In this document: positions 1-6,883 of the stretch, one piece after another
Layout of the letters: the number at the start of each line of letters is the position of its first letter
Position numbering within the stretch: position 1 is the first letter of the stretch
From: CAZAQS01 sp964486825
Lineage (GTDB): Bacteria > Chloroflexota > Anaerolineae > Anaerolineales > UBA4823
Assembly: GCA_964486825.1 (NCBI GenBank)
Contig: CAZAQS010000235.1
Span: 1-7,384 of the forward strand
Reading direction: 5' to 3'
DNA length: 7,384 nt
Notes under the pieces: model-generated
The model's input: the letters and a program-made list of their open reading frames with translations, nothing else
Databases searched by the model: none
Told to the model about the DNA's origin: nothing
Made by a program: the position numbers and the translations under genes

Positions 1-43
1 GATGGGTCCGTACTCGAATGAGTGAGGCTGGCTTTTATTGAAC

Positions 44-63
44 CCCGTCGTCTACACGGCGGG
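44..63 (+). ncRNA. Leader hairpin, probably T-box Stem III
   Basis: Bases 44-51 (CCCGTCGT) pair with 56-63 (ACGGCGGG) through eight consecutive pairs, one of them G-U, closing a four-base loop CTAC. It lies between the Stem I remnant and the T-box, where Stem III sits in family members. A weaker 6-bp hairpin follows: GAAGGG at 75-80 with CCCTTC at 89-94. The pairing is seen directly; the Stem III label is inferred from position. Confidence 0.7.
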
Positions 64-114
64 ATTTTGTTTTTGAAGGGTCTTCATCCCCTTCTGGCCC
101 TGCTAGCCTAACCT

Positions 115-146
115 GGGTGGCACCGCGGGAAACCCTCTCCCGTCCC
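115..146 (+). promoter_or_regulatory. T-box antiterminator with UGGC tRNA-acceptor bulge
   Basis: The conserved antiterminator fold can be drawn base by base. Helix A1 is GGG 115-117 with CCC 144-146. The seven-base bulge is TGGCACC (118-124). Helix A2 is GCGGG 125-129 with CCCGT 139-143 (one G-U), closing a nine-base loop. In the family the UGGN of the bulge pairs with the NCCA end of uncharged tRNA and stabilises this fold. Bases 130-146 are also the 5' half of the terminator, so the two folds exclude each other. A1 is short: the next pair outward would be a U-U mismatch (114/147). Confidence 0.88.
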
Positions 147-165
147 TATGGACAGGAGAGGGTTT
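130..165 (+). terminator. Conditional (T-box-controlled) transcription terminator
   Basis: Bases 130-140 (AAACCCTCTCC) pair perfectly with 155-165 (GGAGAGGGTTT). A C/A mismatch (141/154) follows, then four more pairs (142-145 with 150-153) and a CTAT loop. The tail is T-rich but broken (TTTATTAATTAA from 163), weaker than a classic U-run. Because it shares 130-146 with the antiterminator, it is expected to form when tRNA-Trp is aminoacylated and to stop transcription before trpD. Confidence 0.88.
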
Positions 166-215
166 ATTAATTAACAGCCAGGCCGGTAAGTAGCGGATAA
201 AAAGGAGAGGTCGAA

Positions 216-1235
216 ATGCTTAAACCCTATATCTCGAAAGCCATGCAGCACAAGCATCTCAGCCAGACAGAGGCTGAGGCTGCCATGCACCTGATCATGA
301 CCGGGCAAGCCACCCCGGCTCAAATCGGCGGGTACCTGGTAGCCTTGCGAATGAAAGGTGAGACTGTAGATGAAATTACAGGCAGCGCACGCGCCATGCG
401 GAAGCAGGCTACCCACGTAACGGGGCATAACTACCAACAGCTTTTCGATACAGCCGGTACAGGCGGGGATGGAGCCCATACCTTCAATATCTCCACCGCG
501 GCGGCCTTTGTCCTGGCAGGAACTGGGCGTAAAGTAGCCAAGCACGGCAACCGGGCTGCCTCCTCGCAATGCGGCAGCGCGGATGTCCTGAGTGCCCTGA
601 GGGTCAACCTGAACCTGAACAGCGAACAGGTCAGCGCCTGTATACACCAGGTTGGGATTGGCTTTCTCTTTGCCCCCTCCTTCCATCCTGCCATGAAACA
701 CGCTATCGGGCCACGACGAGAGCTTGGACAGCGCACAATCTTCAATTTATTGGGCCCTCTCACCAACCCGGCCGGCGCTACACATCAGTTGATCGGTGTA
801 TATGATGCTGGCTTAACGGAGCCCCTGGCTGAAGTGCTGGGAGCTTTGGGCGGGCAAGCCGCATACGTGGTACATGGGTACGGAGGCCTGGACGAGCTGA
901 CCACGAACGGGCCCAACCGGGTCAGCCGGTTGCGGGATGGGCGTGTAACCACCTTCGAGCTGGAACCTGCCGGTCTCGGCCTGCGACGCGCTTCGAAAGA
1001 AGATTTGGCAGGCGGTGATGCACAAGTGAATGCACGCATGCTACGCGCTCTGCTGGCGGGTCAGGACGACAGCCCGCGCCGGGATGTGGTGCTATTGAAT
1101 GCCGCCGCAGCTTTAGCCACTGAAGATGATAATTTTTCGTCAGCCATGGAAGAAGCGACTCTTTCTCTGGAGAGTGGAGCAGCCCTGGCTAAATTAGATG
1201 CGCTGGTCGGATTGAGCCAGCAAATGGCAGCTTGA
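216..1235 (+). CDS. trpD: Anthranilate phosphoribosyltransferase (TrpD)
   Basis: Transfers the phosphoribosyl group of PRPP to anthranilate, giving phosphoribosyl-anthranilate, the second step of the tryptophan branch; cytosolic. The 339-residue length is usual for the family. The PRPP loop GTGGDG is at residues 81-86, with NIST at 91-94 and KHGNR at 109-113. The SSxxGSAD segment is at 116-123 and reads SSQCGSAD, with Q where K is common. The anthranilate-binding region GPRRELGQRT begins at 165 and runs into FNLLGPLTNP. The D226-E227 pair matches the acidic pair that binds magnesium. The ATG at 216 is preceded by AAAGGAGAGG at 201-210 with 5-nt spacing. It is the first gene after the T-box, so it is the one most directly exposed to leader control. 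No sign of damage. Confidence 0.97.
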   Translation: MLKPYISKAMQHKHLSQTEAEAAMHLIMTGQATPAQIGGYLVALRMKGETVDEITGSARAMRKQATHVTGHNYQQLFDTAGTGGDGAHTFNISTAAAFVLAGTGRKVAKHGNRAASSQCGSADVLSALRVNLNLNSEQVSACIHQVGIGFLFAPSFHPAMKHAIGPRRELGQRTIFNLLGPLTNPAGATHQLIGVYDAGLTEPLAEVLGALGGQAAYVVHGYGGLDELTTNGPNRVSRLRDGRVTTFELEPAGLGLRRASKEDLAGGDAQVNARMLRALLAGQDDSPRRDVVLLNAAAALATEDDNFSSAMEEATLSLESGAALAKLDALVGLSQQMAA

Positions 1236-1239
1236 AGCG

Positions 1240-2072
1240 ATGAACATCCTCGATGAAATCTTTTCCAACAAGCGCCGGGAAGTGGAACGTCAGAAACAGC
1301 TCATATCGCTCCAAGGACTCCAGGCGCAAATCGAGCACCTCGGCTCGCCACTGGATTTTATTGGCGCCTTGCGCAAGGCGGGCAATGGATCTCCCACTCC
1401 GCATCCAGCCCTCATCGCTGAAGTGAAATGCGCTTCCCCATCCCGTGGCCTGTTGGCGCCCAATTTCGACCCGCCAGGCCTGGCCAGGATATATGCCGAA
1501 AACGGGGCCGCAGCCATCAGCGTGTTGACAGATGAAAGTTATTTCAAGGGCCACCTTGACCACCTGCGCCAGGTTGCCATTGAGGTAAAGGAAACCCGGC
1601 TTACANNNNNNNNNNCGTCTTGAGAAAAGATTTCATTTTCGATCCCTACCAGGTCTATGAAGCTCGCTGTGCGGGCGCCGATGCAATCTTGCTGATCGTC
1701 GCAGCCCTGGAGCCGACTATTCTTTTCCAATTACATGCCCTGGCGCAGCAACTGGGGATAGCGCCCTTGATCGAGGTTCACAATCGAGACGAGCTGGAAA
1801 TCGCCCTGGATTGCCGGCCCCTCCTGGTAGGCATCAACAACCGCGACCTGAAGGATTTTACTGTTGATCTGGAGACGACTCTCCGCCTGCAGGCTCTGAT
1901 CCCAGACACGGTGTGCGTGGTTTCCGAGTCAGGCATCCATACGCCCGGCGATGTTCGTATGCTGGCTTCCGCTGGTGTGGATGCAATCCTGGTCGGTGAA
2001 GCCCTGGTTACAGCTCCAGACATCTCGGCTCAAGTACGCTCTTTAGCCCAGCTTCCGCTCATTCAACCATGA
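1240..2072 (+). CDS. trpC: Indole-3-glycerol phosphate synthase (TrpC), interrupted by an assembly gap
   Basis: Closes the indole ring by converting carboxyphenylamino-deoxyribulose phosphate to indole-3-glycerol phosphate; cytosolic TIM barrel. The 5' part (122 codons, 1240-1605) contains EVKCASPSRG with the catalytic-type lysine at residue 63, then ISVLTDESYFKG. After ten Ns the 3' part resumes in a different written frame from 1617 with VLRKDFIFDPYQ (second active-site lysine), LIEVHNRDELE, GINNRDL, VSESGIHTPGD and ILVGEALV. About 273 residues are visible, close to family length. The frame change comes from the size of the N run, not from a real mutation: the missing stretch should be 3n+2 bases, probably short. 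The ATG lies 4 nt after the trpD stop with no strong Shine-Dalgarno, suggesting coupling. The stop overlaps the trpF start (ATGA). Confidence 0.95.
1606..1615. other. Assembly gap of 10 Ns inside trpC
   Basis: Ten undetermined bases lie between the codons for ...RLT and VLRKDF. Read literally, the upstream frame hits TGA at 1621-1623, while the downstream half reads in the frame beginning at 1617. The family usually has a proline just before the (V/L)L(R/C)KDF motif, and the known C at 1616 could be the last base of a CCC codon. The gap length is therefore probably a placeholder. Confidence 0.98.
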
Positions 2073-2710
2073 AGGTCAAAATTTGTGGGATCACTCGTTT
2101 TGAAGATGCACGGGTAGCCGTCGAAGCCGGAGCCGATCTGCTGGGATTTAATTTTTACGCCAAAAGCTCCCGCTATATCAACCCCGTATCGGCCGCCCGG
2201 TTGATAACTGACATTCGAACAGGCTGCGCTCCAGTGCTGATCGTGGGCGTATTCGTCAATTCTTCCTTCGATGAGATTCTCACGATCATGGATACGTGTT
2301 CGATCGACCTGGCCCAGCTAAGCGGCGACGAGCCTCCGGAGACACTGGAGGCCTTGAACGGCCGGGCTTTCAAAGCTCTCCGCCTAAAGGACGAGCTGGA
2401 TATGGCCCAGTTGCTCGCTCGCTACCGGTCTTCAATGGGCTCGCCAGCATACCTGGTCGATTCGTACCGTCCAGGTGAATACGGGGGCACGGGCCAACCC
2501 GCTGAATGGAGCCTGGCCCGTTCTTTGGCAGAATCCAATCCTGTATTGCTGGCCGGAGGCCTGACCCCCGAGAACGTAGCGGAAGCGATCCAACAGGTGG
2601 GTCCCTGGGGAGTCGACGTTGCCTCAGGGGTAGAAGGTTCTCCTGGCTGTAAAGACCCGGCCCGGATGGCTGCCTTTATCAATACGGCCAAGATAACAAG
2701 CATTGAGTAG
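2069..2710 (+). CDS. trpF: Phosphoribosylanthranilate isomerase (TrpF)
   Basis: Catalyses the Amadori rearrangement of phosphoribosyl-anthranilate to carboxyphenylamino-deoxyribulose phosphate, supplying TrpC; cytosolic TIM barrel. The 213-residue length is normal. The KICGIT motif at the N-terminus carries the general-base cysteine (C6), and D131 in YLVDSYRPGEYGGTG is the expected general acid. The phosphate-binding end is present as LLAGGLTPENV (160-170) and GVDVASGVEGSPGCKD (181-196). The QLHG segment common in the family reads QLSG here (83-86). The ATG overlaps the trpC stop by four bases, so translation is probably coupled. TrpF is a free-standing enzyme, not fused to TrpC as in enteric bacteria. 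Confidence 0.97.
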   Translation: MKVKICGITRFEDARVAVEAGADLLGFNFYAKSSRYINPVSAARLITDIRTGCAPVLIVGVFVNSSFDEILTIMDTCSIDLAQLSGDEPPETLEALNGRAFKALRLKDELDMAQLLARYRSSMGSPAYLVDSYRPGEYGGTGQPAEWSLARSLAESNPVLLAGGLTPENVAEAIQQVGPWGVDVASGVEGSPGCKDPARMAAFINTAKITSIE

Positions 2711-2712
2711 AA

Positions 2713-2719
2713 GGAGAGG
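2713..2719 (+). promoter_or_regulatory. trpB Shine-Dalgarno that decides its start
   Basis: GGAGAGG at 2713-2719 lies 7 nt before ATG 2727. An in-frame TTG at 2703 would add eight residues, but it lies upstream of this site and inside the end of trpF. The 2727 start also matches where TrpB homologues begin. Confidence 0.85.
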
Positions 2720-2726
2720 TAATTCA

Positions 2727-3965
2727 ATGATTCAAACGAAAACCCCATTTCTTAGCAGCTATCCATTGACAGCCAAGTTCGGACCCTATGGAGGGCAGTT
2801 CGTTCCTGAAACCCTCATGCCGGCCCTGGCTGAGCTTGAATCTGCATACCGGTCTCTCAGGATAGAGCCTGCCTTCCAGGACCGTTTTTCAGAGCTGCTG
2901 CACACTTACGTGGGGCGACCCACCCCGCTTTCTCATGCCCGTCGCTTGAGCCAAAGACTGGGGGGCGCACAGATCTATTTGAAGCGTGAGGATCTGGCCC
3001 ATTCAGGCGCCCATAAGATCAACAATGCTTTGGGCCAGGCCTTGCTGGCCGAGCACATGGGCAAGAGTCGTATCATAGCCGAGACGGGTGCGGGACAGCA
3101 TGGAGTTGCCGCCGCCACCGTTGCAGCATTGCTCGGGTTGGAATGCATCGTTTATATGGGTACGGTAGATATGGCCCGCCAACAACCCAACGTGCTGCGC
3201 ATGCGCCTGCTTGGGGCTGAAGTCCGCCCGGTTGACAGTGGCAGCCAGACTCTGAAAGATGCAATCAACGAGGCGATCCGAGATTGGGTTACGAACGTTC
3301 GGGATACCCATTACCTGATCGGCTCGGCCTTGGGTCCGCACCCCTACCCGGGAATCGTGCGCGACTTTCAAGCAGTCATCGGTCAAGAAGCCCGCCAGCA
3401 GATCTTGGAGCAGGCCGGGCGCCTGCCGGATGCCTGCATTGCCTGCGTGGGCGGGGGCTCGAACGCCATCGGCTTGTTCAGCGCATTCATCGATGATTCA
3501 GGAGTACAGCTCATCGGTGTGGAAGCCGGGGGCGAAGGCCTGGAAAGCGGTCGCCACGCAGCCCGGTTTGGGGGCAATGGGGATCACGCGAATGCGGGTC
3601 GACCGGGTACTCTGCATGGCACATACACGTACGTGTTACAAGACCCTGACGGACAGATCGCAGCCACTCACTCCATCTCTGCGGGCCTGGATTACCCGGC
3701 AGTGGGCCCTGAGCATGCTCACCTGAGAGAGACCGGGCGGGCTGAATATACATGGGTGAAAGATCAAGAGGCCTTGGAAGCCTTTCAGGTCCTGGCTCGG
3801 GTCGAAGGAATCCTGCCGGCGCTCGAATCTTCTCACGCATTGGCCGAATCGATCCGCCGTGCGCCGGAGATGCAGCCAGAGCAGATCCTGATAGTCAATT
3901 TATCCGGGCGTGGAGATAAGGATCTCGACACCGTTGTGAATGCCCTGGAGGAGCGCGTGCCATGA
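2727..3965 (+). CDS. trpB: Tryptophan synthase beta chain (TrpB)
   Basis: PLP enzyme that condenses indole, channelled from TrpA, with L-serine to give L-tryptophan in the alpha2-beta2 complex. From the ATG at 2727 it has 412 residues, within the usual range. FGPYGGQFVPETL (residues 18-30) is the typical N-terminus. The PLP lysine is K97 in GAHKINN. The catalytic glutamate is E119 in AETGAGQHG. The cofactor phosphate loop is VGGGSN (241-246), followed by AGLDYPAVGPEH and the C-terminal LSGRGDKD (392-399). These are features of the classic TrpB1 type that pairs with TrpA, not the TrpB2 type. It has its own strong ribosome site 16 nt after the trpF stop, and its stop overlaps the trpA start (ATGA). 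Intact. Confidence 0.97.
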   Translation: MIQTKTPFLSSYPLTAKFGPYGGQFVPETLMPALAELESAYRSLRIEPAFQDRFSELLHTYVGRPTPLSHARRLSQRLGGAQIYLKREDLAHSGAHKINNALGQALLAEHMGKSRIIAETGAGQHGVAAATVAALLGLECIVYMGTVDMARQQPNVLRMRLLGAEVRPVDSGSQTLKDAINEAIRDWVTNVRDTHYLIGSALGPHPYPGIVRDFQAVIGQEARQQILEQAGRLPDACIACVGGGSNAIGLFSAFIDDSGVQLIGVEAGGEGLESGRHAARFGGNGDHANAGRPGTLHGTYTYVLQDPDGQIAATHSISAGLDYPAVGPEHAHLRETGRAEYTWVKDQEALEAFQVLARVEGILPALESSHALAESIRRAPEMQPEQILIVNLSGRGDKDLDTVVNALEERVP

Positions 3966-4783
3966 GCGGTTTGGAACATATCTCAAGTACTTTCAATGCA
4001 ACTCGAATCGAAGGTCGCCCGGCGCTGATGCCGTATTTCACCCTGGGCTACCCTACCCAGGCCGCTTCAATGCAAATCATTAGCGCCATCGCTCGAGCTG
4101 GAGCAGACCTGATCGAGCTGGGCATTCCTTTTTCAGACCCACTTGCGGATGGGCCTACCATCCAACACTCTACACAGGTCGCCCTGGAGAACGGTACGAG
4201 CGTCCGGCGCTGCCTGGAGATGACCGCCCAACTACGCAGGGGTGGCGTCTCTCAACCCTTGCTGCTGATGGGATATTACAACCCGCTCTTATCTTATGGC
4301 CTGGGTCGTTTCGTTGCGGATGCAAGTCTGGCAGGCGCAGATGGACTGATCGTGCCAGACTTGCCGCCAGAGGAGGCCGGCGAGCTGGAAAGGCATTGCC
4401 GGGCGCACCAGTTCGCCATGGTTTTCCTGGTCGCACCCACATCGACGCCTGAGCGCATCTCGCTGGTTGCCGCTCACTCCACTGGTTTTCTCTACCTGGT
4501 CTCCCTGGCAGGCGTTACCGGCGCACGCGAACAGCTCTCCTCGAACCTGGATGAGTTTATCGAGCGCGTGCGTGCAGTTACATCCCTTCCCCTGGCAGTT
4601 GGATTTGGCATCTCGACTCCCAGGCAGGCCAGGCAGGCCGGCGGGCTGGCTGAAGGTGTGATCGTCGGGTCAGCCCTGATCCATGCAGCCGGGCAGAGCG
4701 AACGGCCCGAACAGGCAAGCGGGGCTTTTGTAGGGGAGATCAAAGAGGCGCTTACCCAGGCGAGAAGGAAGGTTTCAGGATAA
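3962..4783 (+). CDS. trpA: Tryptophan synthase alpha chain (TrpA)
   Basis: Cleaves indole-3-glycerol phosphate to indole and glyceraldehyde 3-phosphate and passes indole to TrpB; cytosolic TIM barrel. The 273-residue length is normal. The two catalytic acids are E52 (IELGIPFSDP) and D63 (ADGPTIQ). Also present are MGYYNPLLSYG (103-113), VPDLPPEE (131-138), the mobile loop 6 motif GVTGAR (184-189), and the phosphate-binding GFGIS (214-218) and GSA (236-238). The start codon overlaps the trpB stop by four bases, which favours balanced synthesis of the two subunits. Intact. Confidence 0.97.
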   Translation: MSGLEHISSTFNATRIEGRPALMPYFTLGYPTQAASMQIISAIARAGADLIELGIPFSDPLADGPTIQHSTQVALENGTSVRRCLEMTAQLRRGGVSQPLLLMGYYNPLLSYGLGRFVADASLAGADGLIVPDLPPEEAGELERHCRAHQFAMVFLVAPTSTPERISLVAAHSTGFLYLVSLAGVTGAREQLSSNLDEFIERVRAVTSLPLAVGFGISTPRQARQAGGLAEGVIVGSALIHAAGQSERPEQASGAFVGEIKEALTQARRKVSG

Positions 4784-4828
4784 GTTCTGCGCCCATCGGC
4801 ATAAAGATATATCTGAAAGGATCGATAC
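4784..4828 (+). other. trpA-trpE spacer with an AT-rich palindrome
   Basis: This 45-nt spacer is the longest gap inside the operon and falls where the usual trp order is broken. It contains a perfect 10-bp palindrome AGATATATCT (4805-4814) and then GAAAGGA (4815-4821), a modest Shine-Dalgarno for trpE. No terminator hairpin is seen. An internal promoter cannot be excluded, but no convincing -35/-10 pair was found. Confidence 0.5.
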
Positions 4829-6307
4829 ATGACAGATTTATTTGGAACGAAACATTCAGGTGAATTATCACTCGCGGTGCGTGAGCTGCCCGCGGACCTG
4901 GAAACGCCTGTTTCGGTGTATTTAAAACTGGCAGGGAAAGGTCCCTCTTTTCTGTTAGAGAGCGTCACCGGTGGTGAGCAGGTAGCGCGCTACTCCTTCA
5001 TTGGTGTTCACCCGCGCCGGGCTTTCGTTTTCCGAGGGCAGCAAATGATCGTGGAAACCCTGTTCGGACCAACCTCGGAGCAAGATTATCACATGGAAAG
5101 CGAAGCGGGACCCTTCGAGGTATTGCGCCAGGTGATCCGGGAAGGCAGCAGCGCTGGCGCCGGCCCGCAGCCGGGTCTGCCGCGTTTCTCCGGCGGCCTG
5201 GTAGGGTACCTGGGCTATGAGACGGTGCGTTTTATCGAGCCCACTGTTCCACTGGTTCCCCCCTTGGATATGCCCGAATCGATTTTTTTGGAAGCCGATA
5301 CGCTGGTAGCCTTTGACCATGCTGTAAACCGCATGATCCTTATATCAAGGGGGCCGGACGCAGAAGCCCGATTGAACGAGATGGAGCATATGCTAAACCA
5401 GGGGTTAGAAGCACCTCTAAACGGAATAAATGGCGGGCAAAATGGAAAGCAGCCGGCCCTTCATTCCAATATGAGCCGCGAGCAATTTATAGATGCGGTG
5501 GTAAAGGCCAAGGAGCATATCCTGTCCGGCGACATCTTCCAGGCCGTGCTATCGCAGCGTCTGAGCCGTGAAACAAATGCCAGTCCTTTATCCATTTACC
5601 GCTCTTTGCGGCGTCTCAACCCATCGCCCTATATGTACTTTTTTGATTTTACCGGCCTGAACTGCGTTGGCCCCGAGCCCCTGTTTATCATCGGCGCCTC
5701 CCCTGAGATGCATGCACGCCTGGAAGGCCGCACAGCGACCATGCGGCCTATCGCCGGGACGCGCCGGCGCGGCGCTTCTGAGGACGAAGACCAGGCTTTG
5801 GAAGCAGATCTGCTTGCCGATCCAAAGGAACGCGCCGAACATACGATGCTCGTTGACCTGGCCCGCAATGACCTGGGCCGGGTTTGTAGGTACGGCAGTC
5901 TGAGTATCCCGGTAAAAATGTCCGTGGAGTACTATTCCCACGTGATGCATATCGTTTCGCAGGTCGAAGGGGAGCTACGACCCGAACTGGACGCATTCGA
6001 TCTGATGGGAGCCACCTTCCCAGCCGGGACGGTGAGCGGGGCGCCCAAAGTACGCGCCATGCAGATCATCCAAGACCTGGAAAGCCAGCCACGCGGCCCC
6101 TACGCGGGTGCAGTAGGCTATTTCTCCTATGATGGATCTATGGATACCTGCATCACGATTCGCACCCTGCTGATGCAGGGAAAGATGGTTAGCGTACAGG
6201 CAGGAGCTGGCATTGTGGCCGATTCGAGCCCTGAGAACGAATTCCAGGAGACTCTGAATAAAGCCAGGGCGCTTATCATGGCGGTTGAAAAAGCGGAAGG
6301 TGGATGA
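4829..6307 (+). CDS. trpE: Anthranilate synthase component I (TrpE)
   Basis: Large subunit of anthranilate synthase; converts chorismate to anthranilate using ammonia delivered by TrpG, the committed step of the pathway. The 492-residue length is typical. The N-terminal domain carries FLLESV (41-46), whose LLES element belongs to the tryptophan feedback-inhibition site, then RYSFIG (54-59). A Gly/Asn-rich linker at about 192-212 leads to the chorismate-binding domain: NPSPYMYFF (264-272), GASPEMHARLEGR (289-301), PIAGTRRRG (307-315), LARNDLGRV (344-352), GTVSGAPKVRAMQI (400-413) and QAGAGIVADSSPENEF (457-472). The PIAGTRRRG form supports TrpE over PabB (more often PIKGTRPR) or an isochorismate synthase. 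The neighbouring trp genes settle the role. Confidence 0.97.
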   Translation: MTDLFGTKHSGELSLAVRELPADLETPVSVYLKLAGKGPSFLLESVTGGEQVARYSFIGVHPRRAFVFRGQQMIVETLFGPTSEQDYHMESEAGPFEVLRQVIREGSSAGAGPQPGLPRFSGGLVGYLGYETVRFIEPTVPLVPPLDMPESIFLEADTLVAFDHAVNRMILISRGPDAEARLNEMEHMLNQGLEAPLNGINGGQNGKQPALHSNMSREQFIDAVVKAKEHILSGDIFQAVLSQRLSRETNASPLSIYRSLRRLNPSPYMYFFDFTGLNCVGPEPLFIIGASPEMHARLEGRTATMRPIAGTRRRGASEDEDQALEADLLADPKERAEHTMLVDLARNDLGRVCRYGSLSIPVKMSVEYYSHVMHIVSQVEGELRPELDAFDLMGATFPAGTVSGAPKVRAMQIIQDLESQPRGPYAGAVGYFSYDGSMDTCITIRTLLMQGKMVSVQAGAGIVADSSPENEFQETLNKARALIMAVEKAEGG

Positions 6308-6309
6308 TC

Positions 6310-6315
6310 AGGAGG
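6310..6315 (+). promoter_or_regulatory. Perfect AGGAGG Shine-Dalgarno of trpG
   Basis: AGGAGG begins 2 nt after the trpE stop and ends 4 nt before ATG 6320, slightly close spacing. It is the strongest ribosome site in the operon and supports the chosen start. Confidence 0.85.
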
Positions 6316-6319
6316 CTCA

Positions 6320-6883
6320 ATGATCGCAGTAATTGATAATTACGACTCGTTTACATACAACCTGGTACAGTATCTGGGTGAGCTGGGAGCTCAGGTCGAG
6401 GTATTCCGCAATGACAAGATCACGTTGCAAGATCTGGAGCAGGCCGCCCCCAGCCATGTGGTCATCTCCCCAGGGCCGGGTGATCCATCGGAGGCAGGGA
6501 TTTCCAATGACGTCATCCAGGAAATGGGGAGATACACCCCAATCCTCGGCGTTTGCCTGGGGCAGCAATGCATTGGGCATGTGTTCGGTGGCCAGGTGGT
6601 GCGGGCCAAATCCCTGATGCATGGCAAGTCGTCCCAAATCTATCATTACGGGGATCGGCTTTTCACGGGGCTTCCCAGCCCATTTACAGCCGGGCGCTAC
6701 CATTCGCTCATTGTGGCCGAGCCGGTGCCGGATTGTTTGCAAGTGACCGCTTTTTCACGAGAAGGTGAGCTGATGGGAATCCGGCACCGTTCATACCCGA
6801 TTCACGGTGTCCAATTCCACCCGGAATCGATCCTTACCCAGAAGGGTAAGGTAATCTTGCAGAATTTCCTTGTGGGGCAATAA
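6320..6883 (+). CDS. trpG: Anthranilate synthase component II, glutamine amidotransferase (TrpG)
   Basis: Class I glutamine amidotransferase that hydrolyses glutamine and channels ammonia to TrpE. The 187-residue length is normal. DNYDSFTYNLVQYL (6-19) is the typical opening and SPGPGDP (50-56) supports the oxyanion region. The nucleophile is C79 in GVCLGQQCIG, where many homologues have GHQ. The His/Glu pair is H167 and E169 in VQFHPES. By sequence it could serve folate synthesis as PabA, and some bacteria use one protein for both, but pairing with trpE 12 nt upstream makes TrpG the main role. It is the last gene of the operon; the next genes lie on the opposite strand. Confidence 0.96.
   Translation: MIAVIDNYDSFTYNLVQYLGELGAQVEVFRNDKITLQDLEQAAPSHVVISPGPGDPSEAGISNDVIQEMGRYTPILGVCLGQQCIGHVFGGQVVRAKSLMHGKSSQIYHYGDRLFTGLPSPFTAGRYHSLIVAEPVPDCLQVTAFSREGELMGIRHRSYPIHGVQFHPESILTQKGKVILQNFLVGQ

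Larger units (their letters stand above)
1..175 (+). promoter_or_regulatory. T-box riboswitch leader of the trp operon (5' end cut off by the window)
   Basis: T-box leaders are cis-acting RNAs that bind a specific tRNA and use its charging state to choose between an antiterminator and a terminator. The diagnostic 14-base box is seen at 114-127 (TGGGTGGCACCGCG, against the family consensus AGGGTGGNACCGCG). It is preceded by hairpins at 44-63 and 75-94 and overlapped by a terminator hairpin at 130-165. The first gene starts 50 nt after the terminator. The bulge reads UGGC; its fourth base pairs with the tRNA discriminator base, and C fits the G73 usual for bacterial tRNA-Trp. The 5' strand of Stem I, its apical loop and the promoter lie before base 1, so specifier assignment is tentative. 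The T-box identity is secure; tryptophan specificity is inferred from the bulge, the downstream genes and a possible UGG at 3-5. Confidence 0.93.

Noticed and set aside
1..215. Classic trp attenuator with a Trp-rich leader peptide
   Set aside because: No short reading frame with tandem TGG codons and a ribosome site is present; the conserved T-box explains the terminator.
171..701. 176-codon minus-strand open frame opposite trpD
   Set aside because: It lies fully antisense to a well-conserved enzyme, its translation has no recognisable pattern, and it runs into the T-box leader.
1240..1623. Truncated TrpC or pseudogene ending at TGA 1621
   Set aside because: The stop arises only because the ten-N run is read as literal length; the remaining TrpC motifs continue directly after it.
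2703..2729. Upstream TTG start for trpB adding eight residues
   Set aside because: The strong GGAGAGG at 2713-2719 lies downstream of it and serves ATG 2727; the extra residues are unlike TrpB N-termini.
4492..4968. 158-codon minus-strand open frame opposite the trpA end and trpE start
   Set aside because: It spans two real genes and their spacer on the other strand; composition is Ser/Arg/Pro-rich as expected for an antisense shadow.
6317..6742. 141-codon minus-strand open frame opposite trpG
   Set aside because: Antisense to catalytic motifs of trpG; no independent coding evidence.
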